From Xanthostigma xanthostigma (Eukaryota > Arthropoda > Insecta > Raphidioptera > Raphidiidae): 64,000 nucleotides of DNA. Position numbers and translations under genes: made by a program. Of this stretch, positions 23,835-35,040 are shown one piece after another (the first letter of the stretch is position 1; the number at the start of each line of letters is the position of its first letter). The DNA lies in assembly GCA_963575645.1 (NCBI GenBank), contig OY754464.1, positions 30,581,501 to 30,645,500 of the forward strand, written 5' to 3'. The notes beneath the pieces were generated by a model. That model saw only the letters and a program-made list of their open reading frames with translations, was not told the DNA's origin and searched no databases.

Positions 23835-24180
23835 TGGTTCCGGGCTTGTATGCCGTAGTCCATTGGTATTTCTACCTGATGTCTCGTCTACAACTGCGGT
23901 AGATATTATCAAAGGCGATCGTGTTAGCGGGCGAAGTGTCCTTCTAGGCTGCTCACAGCCCACAGGTAAGTGAGTCGACAAGTGCGATATTCAGTCTTTT
24001 GTGGTCAGCGTGCTCGTGTGTTTATCTACGTGAGCGAGGTCTCGTCTGTTTTGGTGGATGCGCTCTCGCAGAAGAGCTTGCTCTGCACGACGGGATACTC
24101 TTTGCGCTTGCGTTGAGTTGAAGACTTCTTGATCCTTAAGAACTTCGGTAAGATGGCGGAATATCGACAGTGCAGCGTTT
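23835..24180. other. GC-richer unassigned block
   Basis: Noticeably richer in G+C and CpG than its surroundings. It includes GATGTCTCGTCTACAACTGC followed by GGTAGATATTATCA, a phrase similar to one I associate with Penelope-like retroelement termini in insects. No reverse transcriptase or ribozyme core is visible, so that assignment is weak. A splice-donor-like CAGGTAAGT at 23962-23970 is present without a supporting open frame. Confidence 0.25.
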
Positions 24181-24234
24181 TACTAAATGCATATGGAAAT
24201 AGACCTATACTTACGATACTTATAATAAAAAAAA

Positions 24235-24375
24235 ACGATTTTTAAAATTTTTGGCTGTCTGTGTGTCTGTTTGCTCCGGATAATCTCCGAAACAACTGGA
24301 CCGATTTTGACGGGACTTTCACTGGCAGATAGTTGATGTTATAAGGAGTGACTTAGGCTACTTTTATTTTAGAAA
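24235..24375 (+). repeat. RTE-like 3' fragment
   Basis: GGCTGTCTGTGTGTCTGTTT, CGAAACAACTGGACCGATTT and TGACGGGACTTTCACTGG are typical RTE 3' region phrases (CTGTCTGT plus a GACCGATTT core). No open frame is attached. Confidence 0.6.
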
Positions 24376-24816
24376 AAGGACTAGGATTCCGCGTAAAAAT
24401 ATTAAATCTTATGAAATTGTGAACAAAATCCGATTCAAATAGGGAAGAGAGATACATTTCTTGCTAGTGGAGCCATCAGGTAGTAGAAAAAAATCTTGTA
24501 GTCCTCACTGAATGTGTCACTATCGATTCTAAAATTTATTCATATTTATATCGATGTGGGTAGGAGAGAGACAAGTAAATCAATGTCAATAGCTGGAAAA
24601 AGAGATGGAAAGAGTGACTGAACTCAACCATGTAATATCATCACAGATGTAATGCGACAAGAAGTAACTAAATACCGCGTACATGTGTGAGAATATGGTC
24701 ATAGTGAAAAACAGTGGATTCCATTTTACATTTACAGTCTGTTGACTGACGGACACAATCACTCGGATACAGGTATCGCGGAACACTAAAAAATTGACTT
24801 TTCTGTCACTCTAGAC

Positions 24817-25348
24817 CAGTGATTCCCAAAGTGGTCTATATCGACCCCCAGGGGTCGACGACAACTTGCAAGGGGTCCATGTCAGCGTGAAAAAAATTAG
24901 GGTCCATGAAATGAAAATGGGGGTCAACGATAGTGAATCTCCTAACAAAAAAAGAAAAAAAACTGGATAGCGTTAACCGAAGAGATTTAAGATTAAATCT
25001 AACTAAATTGATGCCAAATGATGAAAATTTATTATTAAAGCATCAGGTTCATCCCTCACACTAAAAGCATTTATTTTTTGCTTAGTTATTTTATGTAACA
25101 GAAAGTACATTTTAATTTGATTCGTTTTAGTTTGAATCTAATTAATAAATGTATAAAACTAAACATTTCACACTACATTTCACTACCGTTATAAATTTAA
25201 ATCGTTCAAAGTGAGTAGCACTATACCGGTTATCAAAAATACAATTGAAATTAATGAATTTGCAAAAAATCAATATCAGCAGGTGGTCGAGCCAAAACCG
25301 AAAAACATAGCAAGTGGTCTACGAGACAAAAAAGTTTGGGAGCCTCTG
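24817..25348 (+). mobile_element. hAT element H2 with perfect 8-bp TSD
   Basis: The 532-bp non-autonomous element starts CAGTGATTCCCAAAGTGGTC and ends AAGTTTGGGAGCCTCTG. Both ends are flanked by CTCTAGAC (24809-24816 and 25349-25356). CAGTG(A/G)TTCCCAAA ends are characteristic of Charlie-type hAT elements. Subterminal TCGACCCCCAGGGGTCGACG is itself palindromic. No transposase frame survives. Confidence 0.93.
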
Positions 25349-25356
25349 CTCTAGAC

Positions 25357-26711
25357 TGAGTCTAAACCCTAAACGCACAAAGTTATAAGGAATTTGCGTA
25401 ATAGCAGATTACACGCCTGGTGTCGTAATGGATTATATTCCGACGAGCAGTAACATTCGGTTTAAAACGAGCGCCAGCTGAAATGTCTCATTATTGCAAA
25501 GATACAGGAAAATAACCGTATAATAACAAGCTCCGAATGGATAACCAATGCCGGAGGGTACCGTATACAATGGATTATAACGTAAGTAGTTAATGGAAAA
25601 AACGCTGGAATACTGGCAGTGACGAGCTATTGACGACCAGATTGATGTGTTTCAACTGACTAATATAAAAAAATTACTGATAATTGAAAAAGCAAATTAT
25701 ACTTTTACCAGCTCTCCGATATAACAATCACTGATTGTTATGATTTTGTATGTTGGAATTAAAGCATTTCTTTCCTGATTTCCATTATGCCATGTAATTC
25801 CTTAGCATGTAATATAGTTTAAAAAAAGCATAATAGTAGCACAGGGAATATTATATTATAAAATGTTTGAAGAATTGTTATTTTGCTGCAGTGTTCTTTG
25901 TTATATAATGGTTCTTTATCCTCTTCTAACAGCCGGCAGTCACTCCCATACTCCGCCTGCTTTCTGCTTGCAGCGGTACATTTTACTGATTTAAGTCTCC
26001 CTTTGTGATGTCATTCCCCTTTCTGCATTTTTCCTTTACATAATTTGTCACGTGACTTATGAAGGGAAACTTCACACCTTTTTAGAGTCAAGTATACGCT
26101 TCATAGCTGCCGTTTGATGAAATATGCGTCGTAAAATTACAACCGTATATTAAATCTGTTTACGCGATATGTACTCTTATAAATGATTTTTTTTATTGAG
26201 TTGATGAAAAATGGAATGCTTTTTTAACACTCATACATAATTTAGTTACTGGGTCCAAACCGATTATAAAGAATGTGTAATAAAAACGTAAAAATTAATA
26301 TAAACTGTATGTTGGTAGTCCGGCAATCACGATCTAACTATACTGAACAGATTTGGATGATACCAGAATTAAATATTACTGTCATTCCCGGGCATCTCCA
26401 CGTAAATACGAATAGGAAAATACAACAAATAATTAAAGTGTGTAGAAAATCAAAAACACAGATTTGTACATAAAATAGAAAATAGTTTGTACTGTTTTGC
26501 AAAACAGTATAATATTGTTCACTATTGTTTATTCTATCTATGGCTTCAGGATGTGATTCATGTGCCAACATCTAAACATAATATAGAACATGGAAACAGT
26601 GAGGAAAATAATCACAGAATTAGAAGTAGGGATAATGAAAGGGACATACAGAACCAACAAAAGTATACGTCTTTTCACCCGATTTTTAACTTAAATAATG
26701 TTATAAGAAAT
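25357..26711. other. No recognisable feature
   Basis: AT-rich sequence. A C-rich patch at 25930-26030 is compositional only. Open frames at 26273-26789 overlap on both strands without motifs. Confidence 0.4.
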
Positions 26712-27125
26712 CCCACCAGAAACATAAATTTGAAAAAAGGACTAAGTCCGATACAAATAACAAGTGGTTTTGCTGTACAAAAGAAGTGAGATCTAAGAAG
26801 GTAGCAAGTTTTCACTTGGTATATTTTCTTTCAAGAGTCATTTATAAAAACTAGCCAAGTGAAAAACCACCTTCATAGATCCCACTTTTATTTTTCAGCA
26901 AAGCTCGCTGTTCTTGGTATCGAGCTTGACACTTTTTTCACATTTATGTTTTTGGTGGAATTTCAATACTTTTTGTAAAGTTATATTCTTACTTATTCCA
27001 CTTAAATTACATATCATCTAGATTCTAGACACATTTATAGTCATATACTTCATTATGTCATAGTTATATAGTATATACCAAACATTATATCACCCGAGTA
27101 GATACGAGTAATCTTCGGACGCATA
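26712..27125 (-). mobile_element. Fold-back MITE family F, copy 2
   Basis: The hairpin arms run from CCACCAGAAACATAAATTTG to CAAGTTTTCACTTGG and return as GCCAAGTGAAAAACCACC...TTTATGTTTTTGGTGG, about 105 bp each around a ~35-bp centre. The outer part (CTTACTTATTCCACTTAAAT onward) matches the region upstream of copy 1 at 8840-9225 in reverse. Confidence 0.75.
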
Positions 27126-27815
27126 GCACCTCAGACAACAACGACTTTTTTGGCCGCGGGCCAAAATCAACCAAAATGTAGCTATTAAGAGCACGGCTCT
27201 GGTTAATGGATATTTTCATTGTAGTGAAAGATAAATTTTATTAGGTAGGTACATGATGTTAATATATATTGTTATTTATATTTTTTTGAAGTATTTGTTT
27301 CATGTTTATACGTTTTATAATTTATTGTTATATGTATATTATGTAATTATATTTCATTTCCGGAACTCAAGAAGTAGATCACTCAAAAGTATCAACTGGA
27401 TCACTTGGTGACCCGTGGATTATAAATTGCCGACGCGTATATGATGATCTATGTCATTCAATTAGTCGGGCAAATGCCCAACATATGAATATTTGTACAC
27501 TAGTATCTTGGAAACTATTCCATCTAGACATATGAATTTGGAATACAGTTCTGTAACGTAACTAGCAAGAGACAGAGGAGGTTCGTGTAAATAAGTATAT
27601 AGCACAGTGTTTTGCGAAAACTTGGTTTGTTATTGTTGTTCTAAAAATTTAACATAACCGATCCTATCTATCAAGATATTTGAAGATTATTTTGGATAGA
27701 AATCATTCTGATATGGACACAAAAGTAAAGGGTATTTTTTCTGGAATAATATCAATCTATTAAATTTAGTATGTACCTAATGTGATGTTTATATTTTCAG
27801 GGAAGAAATGCAGTA
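27126..27815. other. No recognisable feature
   Basis: Nothing supportable between the fold-back copy and the pogo-like element. Confidence 0.4.
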
Positions 27816-28302
27816 CAGTGGTACCTCGACATACGAGTTTAATTCGTTCCGCAACCTTGCTCGTATCTTGAATTACTCGTATCTCGAAGCAAATTTCCCC
27901 ATACAAAACAATTGAACTACCATTAATCCGTTCCAACCCCCAAAATGTCACCCCAGTTTGAATAATAAAAACGTATTTATAAATGACAAATATTCATTGT
28001 ACAAAAACAAAAAAGAGAATGTAAAGAAATAAATTAGATATCCTCACTGGTCTTTGCCTTTTTCGCTACATTTTTCTCGCTTTCACCTGTAGGCCGTTTA
28101 GAAAAAAACATGTCCAAGGAGGTTTGTTTCTTCCTCCCTCTCAGAATGTTCCGGAAATGAGTTAGGCAAGTGTCATTAAACCTGCTAAACCGAACTCGTA
28201 TCTCGAATTTCGTTCGTAAATCAAAGCAAAAAATCACTCGCTCGCCGGCTCGTATCTCGAAAAACTCGTATGTTGGGGCACTCATATGCCGAGGTACCAC
28301 TG
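27816..28302 (-). mobile_element. pogo/Tigger-type Tc1-mariner remnant
   Basis: Terminal inverted repeats CAGTGGTACCTCGACATACG and, from the other end, CAGTGGTACCTCGGCATATG are flanked by TA on each side (27814-27815 and 28303-28304), as expected for Tc1/mariner insertion. Several subterminal copies of ACTCGTATCTCGAA may be transposase-binding sites. The 487-bp element keeps only the 3' coding end of the transposase; most of the gene has been deleted. Confidence 0.9.
28034..28200 (-). pseudogene. C-terminal tail of pogo/Tigger transposase
   Basis: The minus strand encodes about 48 residues matching the end of Tigger-like transposases: a CLTHFRNILRGRKKQ segment followed by QTSLDMFF and a basic, acidic-ended tail to a natural stop at 28034. 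QTSLDMFF fits the PCNA-interacting-protein box (QxxLxxFF), a feature reported for pogo transposase and thought to link transposition to replication. The helix-turn-helix and DDE catalytic domains are gone, so the fragment cannot transpose DNA. An open frame continues upstream to 28300, but that part is terminal repeat and unlikely to be original coding sequence. Confidence 0.75.
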
Positions 28303-28304
28303 TA

Positions 28305-28715
28305 CAACATTTTGTAACACAATAACTTAGTTATATTATCATAATATACTATAATAATAAATCGTTAGTTGTTACCCACATTAGTGATGTGTTGTAAATT
28401 ACATTGCGCATTAACATTTTCTAGTTTACACTAATATGTAAAACTGATAAGAATCAGAGGCTTGTTCACGTAGGTACATGAATATTGTGAATCTCCTTAG
28501 TTAATAGCAGCGAGAAAAACAATACTGTGGAGAGTGTTCGTACTGATGTAAGGTGCACCGGTAACAACTGCATAAACACGTACACATGGGCGCTTATTGA
28601 ACAAGCCAAATTACAATAAAAACATATATTGTACGGGTGGCCAAACATGCCTTAAGAGATAAAAGATTTGATAAAGTACGCATCATTTTTAAACGCTTTA
28701 TATTAGTTTGGGTTG
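28305..28715. other. No recognisable feature
   Basis: AT-rich spacer; nothing supportable. Confidence 0.4.
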
Positions 28716-28717
28716 TA

Positions 28718-28775
28718 AATATGTATGTTGTATGTATGTTGTATGTATCTAACTATGTATGTAACTATGTGTAAC
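28718..28775. repeat. TATGTATGT microsatellite
   Basis: Irregular (TGTATGTA)n with ACTATGTATGTA variants. It leads directly into the minisatellite and probably belongs to the same element. Confidence 0.7.
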
Positions 28776-28796
28776 GGAATCTTTGAGCATAATTTT

Positions 28797-29626
28797 CACC
28801 AATTTCCCGAAGTCTGATTAATTTGAAACTTTGCATACGTATCAAGGACCGATGACAATGCAATAATTTGATAACAGTTTCCCATTATCCTTATTAGGAC
28901 CCCCAGGATTAATAAATTCTTTTATAGATCCTCTGTAGTAAACGCTTTATTTTCACCAATTTCCCGAAGTCTGATTAATTTGAAACTTTGCATACGTATC
29001 AAGGACCGATGACAATGCAATAATTTGTTATCCTTATTAGGACCCCCAGGATTAATAAATTCTTTTATAGATCCTCTGTAGTAAACGCTTTATTTTCACC
29101 AATTTCCCGAAGTCTGATTAATTTGAAACTTTGCATACGTATCAAGGACCGATGACAATGCAATAATTTGATAACAGTTTCCCATTATCCTTATTAGGAC
29201 CCCCAGGATTAATAAATTCTTTTCCCGAAGTCTGATTAATTTGAAACTTTGCATACGTATCAAGGACCGATGACAATGCAATAATTTGATAACAGTTTCC
29301 CATTATCCTTATTAGGACCCCCAGGATTAATAAATTCTTTTATAGATCCTCTGTAGTAAACGCTTTATTTTCACCAATTTCCCGAAGTCTGATTAATTTG
29401 AAACTTTGCATACGTATCAAGGACCGATGACAATGCAATAATTTGATAACAGTTTCCCATTATCCTTATTAGGACCCCCAGGATTAATAAATTCTTTTCC
29501 CGAAGTCTGATTAATTTGAAACTTTGCATACGTATCAAGGACCGATGACAATGCAATAATTTGATAACAGTTTCCCATTATCCTTATTAGGACCCCCAGG
29601 ATTAATAAATTCTTTTATAGATCCTC
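28797..29626 (+). repeat. Minisatellite array with three unit lengths
   Basis: Six near-identical copies are marked by CCCGAAGTCTGATTAATTTG at 28806, 28963, 29106, 29224, 29381 and 29499. Spacings are 157, 143, 118, 157 and 118 bp. Short units lack the block TATAGATCCTCTGTAGTAAA plus CGCTTTATTTTCACC; the 143-bp unit lacks GATAACAGTTTCCCAT. The near-identity implies recent expansion by unequal exchange. Confidence 0.92.
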
Positions 29627-29649
29627 AAACTAAAAAGTGAAAAATAAAA

Positions 29650-29859
29650 TATAGTTTAAAAAAAACTAAAAAACACGCTTTATATCGGACTAAAAAGTAA
29701 AAAATAATTGTTTTAAAATAAGCTTAAAAAGCGTTGGGCGCTCGATGTACGAAAATGTGGAACAAAGCGCCCAACGCTTTTTAAGCTTATTTTAAAACAA
29801 TTATTTTTTACTTTTTAGTCCGATATAAAGCGTGTTTTTTAGTTTTTTTTAAACTATAT
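29650..29859. repeat. Near-perfect 93-bp hairpin
   Basis: The left arm (29650-29742), ending AAGCGTTGGGCGCT, is the reverse complement of 29766-29859, around a 23-nt loop (CGATGTACGAAAATGTGGAACAA in three parts: CGATGTAC, GAAAATGTGG, AACAA). The arms contain ACACGCTTTATATCGG. Immediate proximity to the minisatellite suggests one composite element. Confidence 0.9.
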
Positions 29860-30112
29860 TTTTTATAGACCTAAGCTGTCGAGCATCTTCACGATCGATT
29901 TATAAATGCATTAGTAATTTATACGTTTAATAGCGGTCCGGTCCGGCTTCGTTCGGGTTGGTTATTTTCCTGTTTAAGATATTTAACTGAATAAGGATTA
30001 ATACTATCTCAATCAAACTTGCTTCGCAAATAACTCATTATTTTTTATCATTTTTTTCACAAGTGATCTCAACTTAAGCGTTCCTTTGTTCCCATTTATA
30101 TCGATTTATCAT

Positions 30113-30310
30113 GAAGGTACCCATGTTATTTAACGAAGCCGCGCACATTAGACCAGCACCCGCAATCTACAACCAACAGCCAGCAACGACCGTCTGTCTA
30201 GAGATGCTGGACGGAGCTGCAAAATGTTTACCGCAGATAAAGAAACCTGCACTTAAATTCACTGGTTTGTGCTGGTCTAGTGTGCGGCATATCCGATATC
30301 GTTCAGGTTG
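30113..30310 (-). repeat. Dispersed repeat X, copy 3 (inverted)
   Basis: On the minus strand it matches copies at 13297 and 39112 (CTAGACCAGCACAAA, CGGTCGTTGCTGGCTG, CTGGTCTAATGTGCGC). Its ends, GCCGCGCACATTAGACCAGC at 30138 and the matching GCTGGTCTAGTGTGCGGC ending at 30288, form ~20-bp inverted repeats, so this copy looks like a compact 151-bp MITE. A 164-codon open frame here is made largely of repeat and is not a credible gene. Confidence 0.6.
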
Positions 30311-32317
30311 GAGATTTATGCTTAATAAATGTGCTTGTATTCTACATTTACGCAAAACTGAGCAGTCAATACTCAGTAAATCTCAGCCAGGCATCAGCAG
30401 CGATTCTAGAGATGGCAACACTACGTATCGATATCAAGGTCATGTCGGAGTATCGAAAGAGAAATACCTGTATCTATTCAAAGTAATCGGAGTAACGAAT
30501 ATCTTTAAAATCTTCTCGAGTGACGATCACGGGGTAATGGATCTTATAAATATTGACATGACTATTTCACATTATATTCCTTTGCATCGATTAATTATAT
30601 ATTGAAACAGAGAGTACAGTTGAGTTACCAATTCTGACCTTGATAATAGAACTTCAAAGTTCCAGCACTCCGTTATTTGCGTGGAGTTTTCGTCGTAAAA
30701 GTATTTTATTAAAAAAGTTGTTTTTTTGTACTTTGTACTTCTCTTTATACTTAATAATATGTGTATTTGTATATTATATGTAAATTGTAAATATATTATG
30801 TTTTTAAAGTAACTATTCTTGAATCCAAATGAAATTGTTATTGTATATTAACCGGTAATTGGAACAGCCCTGATTTAAATAATATACTGTAAGAGCTTCA
30901 AAAGTGTGATAGGTAATCCCATTGAAATAAAGAGGTACATTATACGAGTACTTACAGTATATAAGTATTTCAGCAGTACTATCGTTTTCAATATAGTAAT
31001 TTTACTAAATTTAAAAAACAATGTGTTTTTGTCAACAGGGAAATTGATTAACAAGAAGTAAGTAAATGATTTGATTTGTTAAAATTAACAAATAATAATT
31101 TAGGTGCGACCCAAGGTATAGTTTTGTATGTAAAATAAATATTCATAACTCAAAACAAATTATTCAGGAATTTCTATTCAATTTTTGTTACGTTTAGTCT
31201 GACAAAATGTATTCTGAATTTATTGAACAGCTATTGATGTTTTCCGTGGCGGTATTATAAAAGACTAGGGAAGCGTACAAACTGTTAATTTATTTAAATT
31301 TAAAATATGATTAGTTATTTACAGACTTAAATTACCGTACCTAAGTGAGAAATTTCCAAAAAAGGAATACAAGATAAGTTCTTTCTATAAGGTACTGAAG
31401 AATAAACATTTTATAAATATATACAAACATGGAATTATTGTTGATGGAATATTTCTTCGTAAAATACATATTACAAAAATGTTTTTACGCGACTGCTAAA
31501 AAAAAAGATTAGTGAGTTAAGTATGTATAATATGAACTTTCCTCGTAACTACTTAACGTCTAGACCGTTTCGTCCTGGTAAGATGCGTCTTATAAGGTGT
31601 ATTATGTACGTTATCGTGGTTCCATATAGCAAATGATAAGAAAAAAAAAATGATATTGTATATCAAATGTTAAGAATTTACGAGTGGATATAAATTAGAA
31701 GTTTAAAATAAAAAATAAAACCTAACTACGACAAAGTAGAAAACAAGCTTCCAATATAAAACGTATCGGGTTTATAAAGTGTATCTACATAACCGAGTGA
31801 AGTGGTATCAACAGAAATTAGTAGGTATGCAAGTTATTATAAGCTATAGTGAAGTCTCATTATAAATGTATTTTTAACTTATTTCAGTTTAATTGTTCGT
31901 ATTTTATTTTTCAGGTTTCTTACCTCAAGAAACTGTTGAACTTTTGTGATAGTTCCTTCGTCATCTTGAAGAATTTAGCAGGTAGGTTAGTTATGTACCG
32001 TTCTCTGTTGAATTTAAGTAACTTTTAAGCTTTTATTTTATAAAAGTTTAATCTGAAAACGCTGTCCTGGAGCTGATTTTATTAAATACGGTGAGCTTAC
32101 TTCGAAGTCGTCACTTTTTCAAAATCTTTGATCCGACTGCAGGCATAAATTGCAATACACTAATAGAATGTGACCAGCATTTTTAAAATATCTTACAAAT
32201 CGGTGCTTTTCCAGAAATGGAGAAACATTTTCTTGATTTCTTCGTTTTGATATTAGTACAATCAGAGTCTGGCATTATCTTGAACACTATTTAGCAACCT
32301 ACTTTAGAATATGACTT
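30311..32317. other. No recognisable feature
   Basis: Two kilobases of AT-rich sequence. I see no gene, RNA, or repeat boundary that can be defended. Confidence 0.4.
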
Positions 32318-32320
32318 TAT

Positions 32321-33384
32321 AGCTGGCCACACACAGAGAGATTGAACCGGCAGTTTCAACCGGCACAGATAAGTCTGCCGGTTTGATGCGTCACGCCGGC
32401 ATGTCGGTTTTAACCGTTGCCACCCACTAACGCAAAACAAAAATCCACGCATCAACCTGGCACCGGGCGGTCTGTCACATGCCAAACTGCACGTTAGTGG
32501 GAAAAACTGGCAGATTTATCCACAGATTCAACCGTATGGATGGAATTTCGTCTTGACGAAAGTTTGGAACGGCACGGTTTTATATGTTAGTAAAGTGAAC
32601 TGCAGGTAAATAATTTATTTGACGTATAAAAAGTGCACCGTTTTTATAAAAGTTAAACTTAGTCAACTGCTGAAATGTTAAGTGATAAAAAAAAAACTAG
32701 CTTTGTGTTGTGCAATAATTAATATGGAAATAATGGACAATACGGGTGTAAGAAAGGGACGTTCTAAATAGGTTAAAACTTAAAAGCTTACAAGAAAAAA
32801 CAACTCAGCCATAGTGTTCTATTAAAGGAGCTAAGAGAAAATGACCCGGACGATTTTAAGAATTATTTGAGGATGGATATAAACACATTTTTATTAAATT
32901 TAGTAAGAGGTGCCCTCACAAAAAAAAACTGTAATGAGAGAAGCAATTGATCCAGAGGAACGCTTAATACCCTTCGTTTTTTGGCGACGGGAAGGTCGTA
33001 TTTAAAATATTCAGTGGGAATTTCCGCACAGGCGCTGGGATATTTAATACCAGTAACATGTGCCGTAATATTTAATTAAAAACAGATTACATGAAGGTAC
33101 TTTTGATTTTCCATAAAGTCGGATGCTGTTTATAAATCTCTATAATTCCAACAACACCTTCAGAACACATGTTGATTGTCGCAGTTAGAACTTCAAAACA
33201 AAACTGCACGAAAACTGCCCGTTTGTGGGCGGCGACGGTTTTCTCCATGGCAGTGCAAACTGGCAGACTAGTCTGGGCTGGTTACATCTGGCGCGTGCAT
33301 ACCCCACAAACGGACAGATAAATACGCACGTTTGAACCGCGCCGTTCCAAACCGGCAGATCGAACTGTGTGTGTGTGGCCAGCT
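32321..33384 (+). mobile_element. PIF/Harbinger transposon, decayed
   Basis: Termini AGCTGGCCACACACAGAG and, inward from the other end, AGCTGGCCACACACACACAG are flanked by TAT (32318-32320 and 33385-33387), a 3-bp duplication as expected for PIF/Harbinger. Subterminal CCGGCAG and ACCGGCAGTTT motifs recur at both ends. The 1064-bp interior holds a broken N-terminal transposase. The right end abuts a Ty3/Gypsy LTR remnant, so Harbinger may have inserted into it. Confidence 0.85.
32816..33077 (+). pseudogene. Harbinger (HARBI1-like) transposase N-terminus
   Basis: Translation gives LLKELRENDPDDF, NYLRMDINTFLLNL, then in a shifted frame MREAIDPEERL, and in a third frame NTLRFLATGRSYLKYS. These are the ordered N-terminal blocks of PIF/Harbinger (HARBI1-like) transposases, a DDE-type nuclease family. 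At least two frameshifts (one in the A-run near 32920, one near 32970) and a stop at about 33075 break the gene. The catalytic DDE part is missing. It lies inside matching terminal inverted repeats, which supports the assignment. Confidence 0.8.
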
Positions 33385-33387
33385 TAT

Positions 33388-33591
33388 ATTCTGTTTATTT
33401 TTACAATAAAACTAATATTAATATCGTGAGTTACGCTCAAATTACAATAAAATGCAGAATAATTATATTGTTCTCCGATGTGTCTGTTTACTTCCGTGTC
33501 TACTTGTCTTCTCTTCAAACTCGAACCCGGCGTTCTCTAAGTCGTTTGGGCTCGGATTGGGAATTTAGGTCGGTGGATTTGTTCCGTTACA
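33388..33591 (-). repeat. Ty3/Gypsy 3' LTR (partial)
   Basis: On the minus strand an LTR begins TGTAACGGAACAAATCC at 33591, directly after a purine tract. About 85 bp (33505-33591) are repeated at 34018-34114. The far end is not defined: unrelated-looking sequence continues to the Harbinger terminus, which may have cut the LTR. Confidence 0.65.
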
Positions 33592-33602
33592 CTCCCCCCT
33601 CT
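33592..33602 (-). other. Polypurine tract
   Basis: Minus-strand AGAGGGGGGAG lies immediately upstream of the LTR start TG. It is the expected primer site for plus-strand DNA synthesis in an LTR retrotransposon. Confidence 0.75.
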
Positions 33603-33895
33603 GGTTCCAACATACGTCCCGATGTGGGACCAGGAACAACAGTAACGGGCTTCTTCCGGGGTCTCCCGCGCTTGCGTAGCCCAGTCACAGTTATCACCTT
33701 AATATGGGGTCAACGGTGAACGATGAAATTTACCAATTAGGGTGCGAGCACACTCTTCAGCCGTGGCTTCACATAAGGCAAACAGTTCAACCCACTTGGT
33801 ACATGTGTCTTCTACTATAAAAATTCATCTTTGTCCCGTATTCGTCTCTGGAAGGGGACCAAATAAATCAATCGCCAGAGTTTCAAAACGGTGTC
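33597..33895 (-). pseudogene. Ty3/Gypsy integrase remnant
   Basis: From right to left the minus strand encodes RFETLAIDLFGPLPET, a stop in place of the usual Trp, then IFIVEDTCTKWVELFAL and ATAEECARTLI. These are the first two catalytic Asp neighbourhoods of a retroviral-type integrase core, which inserts element DNA into the genome. After a large internal deletion it resumes with a basic KRGRPRKKP (AT-hook-like) tail and EPEGGV, whose stop codon TAA lies inside the LTR start TGTAACGG. That pol/LTR overlap is seen in some Gypsy elements. The third catalytic Glu is missing. The upstream zinc-binding segment is visible only as a frameshifted HQKPAGLL trace. Confidence 0.8.
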
Positions 33896-34017
33896 TACAG
33901 CAGTCCAGCTGGCTTTTGATGACTAGTTTAACGCTGACAATCAGCACAGTGCTATAATCGGCTATGTAACATCACATATCAGTAAAATAATACCTTTTGG
34001 CTATCCTCTGCATGGTA

Positions 34018-34114
34018 CTTGTCTTCTCTTCAAACTCGAACACGGCGTTCTCTAAGTCGTCTAGGCTCGGATTGGGAATAATTTAGGTCGGTGATGGGGA
34101 TTTGTTCCGTTACA
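34018..34114 (-). repeat. Ty3/Gypsy 5' LTR fragment
   Basis: Direct repeat of 33505-33591: both begin TGTAACGGAACAAATCC on the minus strand and share AATCCGAGCC and GAGTTTGAAGAGAAGACAAG. The homology stops abruptly at 34018 and internal sequence follows, so most of this LTR and the 5' part of the element were lost. Confidence 0.65.
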
Positions 34115-34920
34115 CTACCACCACACTTCCGTTTTATTAAGGAACATAAAAATAAAATAAATACTAGTATGAAAATTTAGAGAAAAAAATAAAATATAAA
34201 AAATATAATTTTTAAGCTAGATTAAATCATTAGACAGAATTTATATTTGTAATATATTAAGATAATTTTGAAGGTTAGTTCATTTTACCTCTCCACGGTT
34301 CGTTTTGTTTTGCTACCCTGGACATATTATTATCTACATATATATTATAGCACATAGGCATAAAATCACAATCGTGAGAAATGCAACCGATGTTCAAGCA
34401 AAGCAAACACAACAATCAGACTAAAATATAACATGCAGACTTGCATATAACAAGCATATGTGCATATTATGCATGTTGCCTTTAGGTGTAAAATATTATG
34501 TTTATTCATTTACATTCAAATTCAGTACGTATATTCAAAAGTTTAAAAATCAAAACAGCAAATAAAGTAAAACACTGCTAAATATTATGCAAAACATAAA
34601 AATATTTATATAGTACCTAGTGTATATACACATAATTTGTATGTGCTGGTACCATTTACCACCCAGGACATTTTTTTTTTTGAACAAATAGTAATATAGA
34701 AATATAAACAACTATAGACAAATATAAGGTTAATAAAATAAATATGACAAATAAGTTAAATAAAAATAAAAGCGTGTGCATCAGCTGCTATGGTCATTAG
34801 CACACGAAGAAAAATAAGAAAGAATAGGAAAAAAATCTGTTTGCTACTCATTTTTGGTAAAATGGGAAAAACTTAAAAAAAACATTTTTATTAACAGAAA
34901 AATAGTACAAGTAATAATTA
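34115..34920. other. No recognisable feature
   Basis: AT-rich sequence. An AATAAAATAAAT-rich strip around 34720-34770 could be an inverted retrotransposon tail, but nothing firm can be claimed. Confidence 0.35.
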
Positions 34921-35030
34921 ATTATACCATGCGGTTGTACGTCAGAACCAGTGGGGGTATATGCCCAAGTAATTCAAGAATTACAAGGCGCGAAATTTTA
35001 CGTCATATACCCCGGTGTTTTGTTTGAAAA
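34921..35030 (+). repeat. Conserved flank of satellite locus
   Basis: AACCAGTGGGGGTATATGCC, CAAGGCGCGAAATTTTACG and ATACCCCGGTGTTTTG correspond in order and spacing to the minus-strand sequence at about 200-300. The satellite therefore travels with a defined unique flank, as expected for an element with internal tandem repeats. Confidence 0.7.
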
Positions 35031-35040
35031 TCGGTGTTAA

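Noticed and set aside
23962..23970. Splice donor CAGGTAAGT marking an exon end
   Set aside because: No supporting open frame or acceptor context was found; a single match of this length is expected by chance.
30111..30605. 164-codon open frame as a possible gene
   Set aside because: Much of it is an inverted copy of dispersed repeat X; no domain is visible and the other strand is also open.
33369..33719. 116-codon plus-strand frame
   Set aside because: It is the antisense of the Gypsy LTR and pol tail, which explain the sequence on the minus strand.
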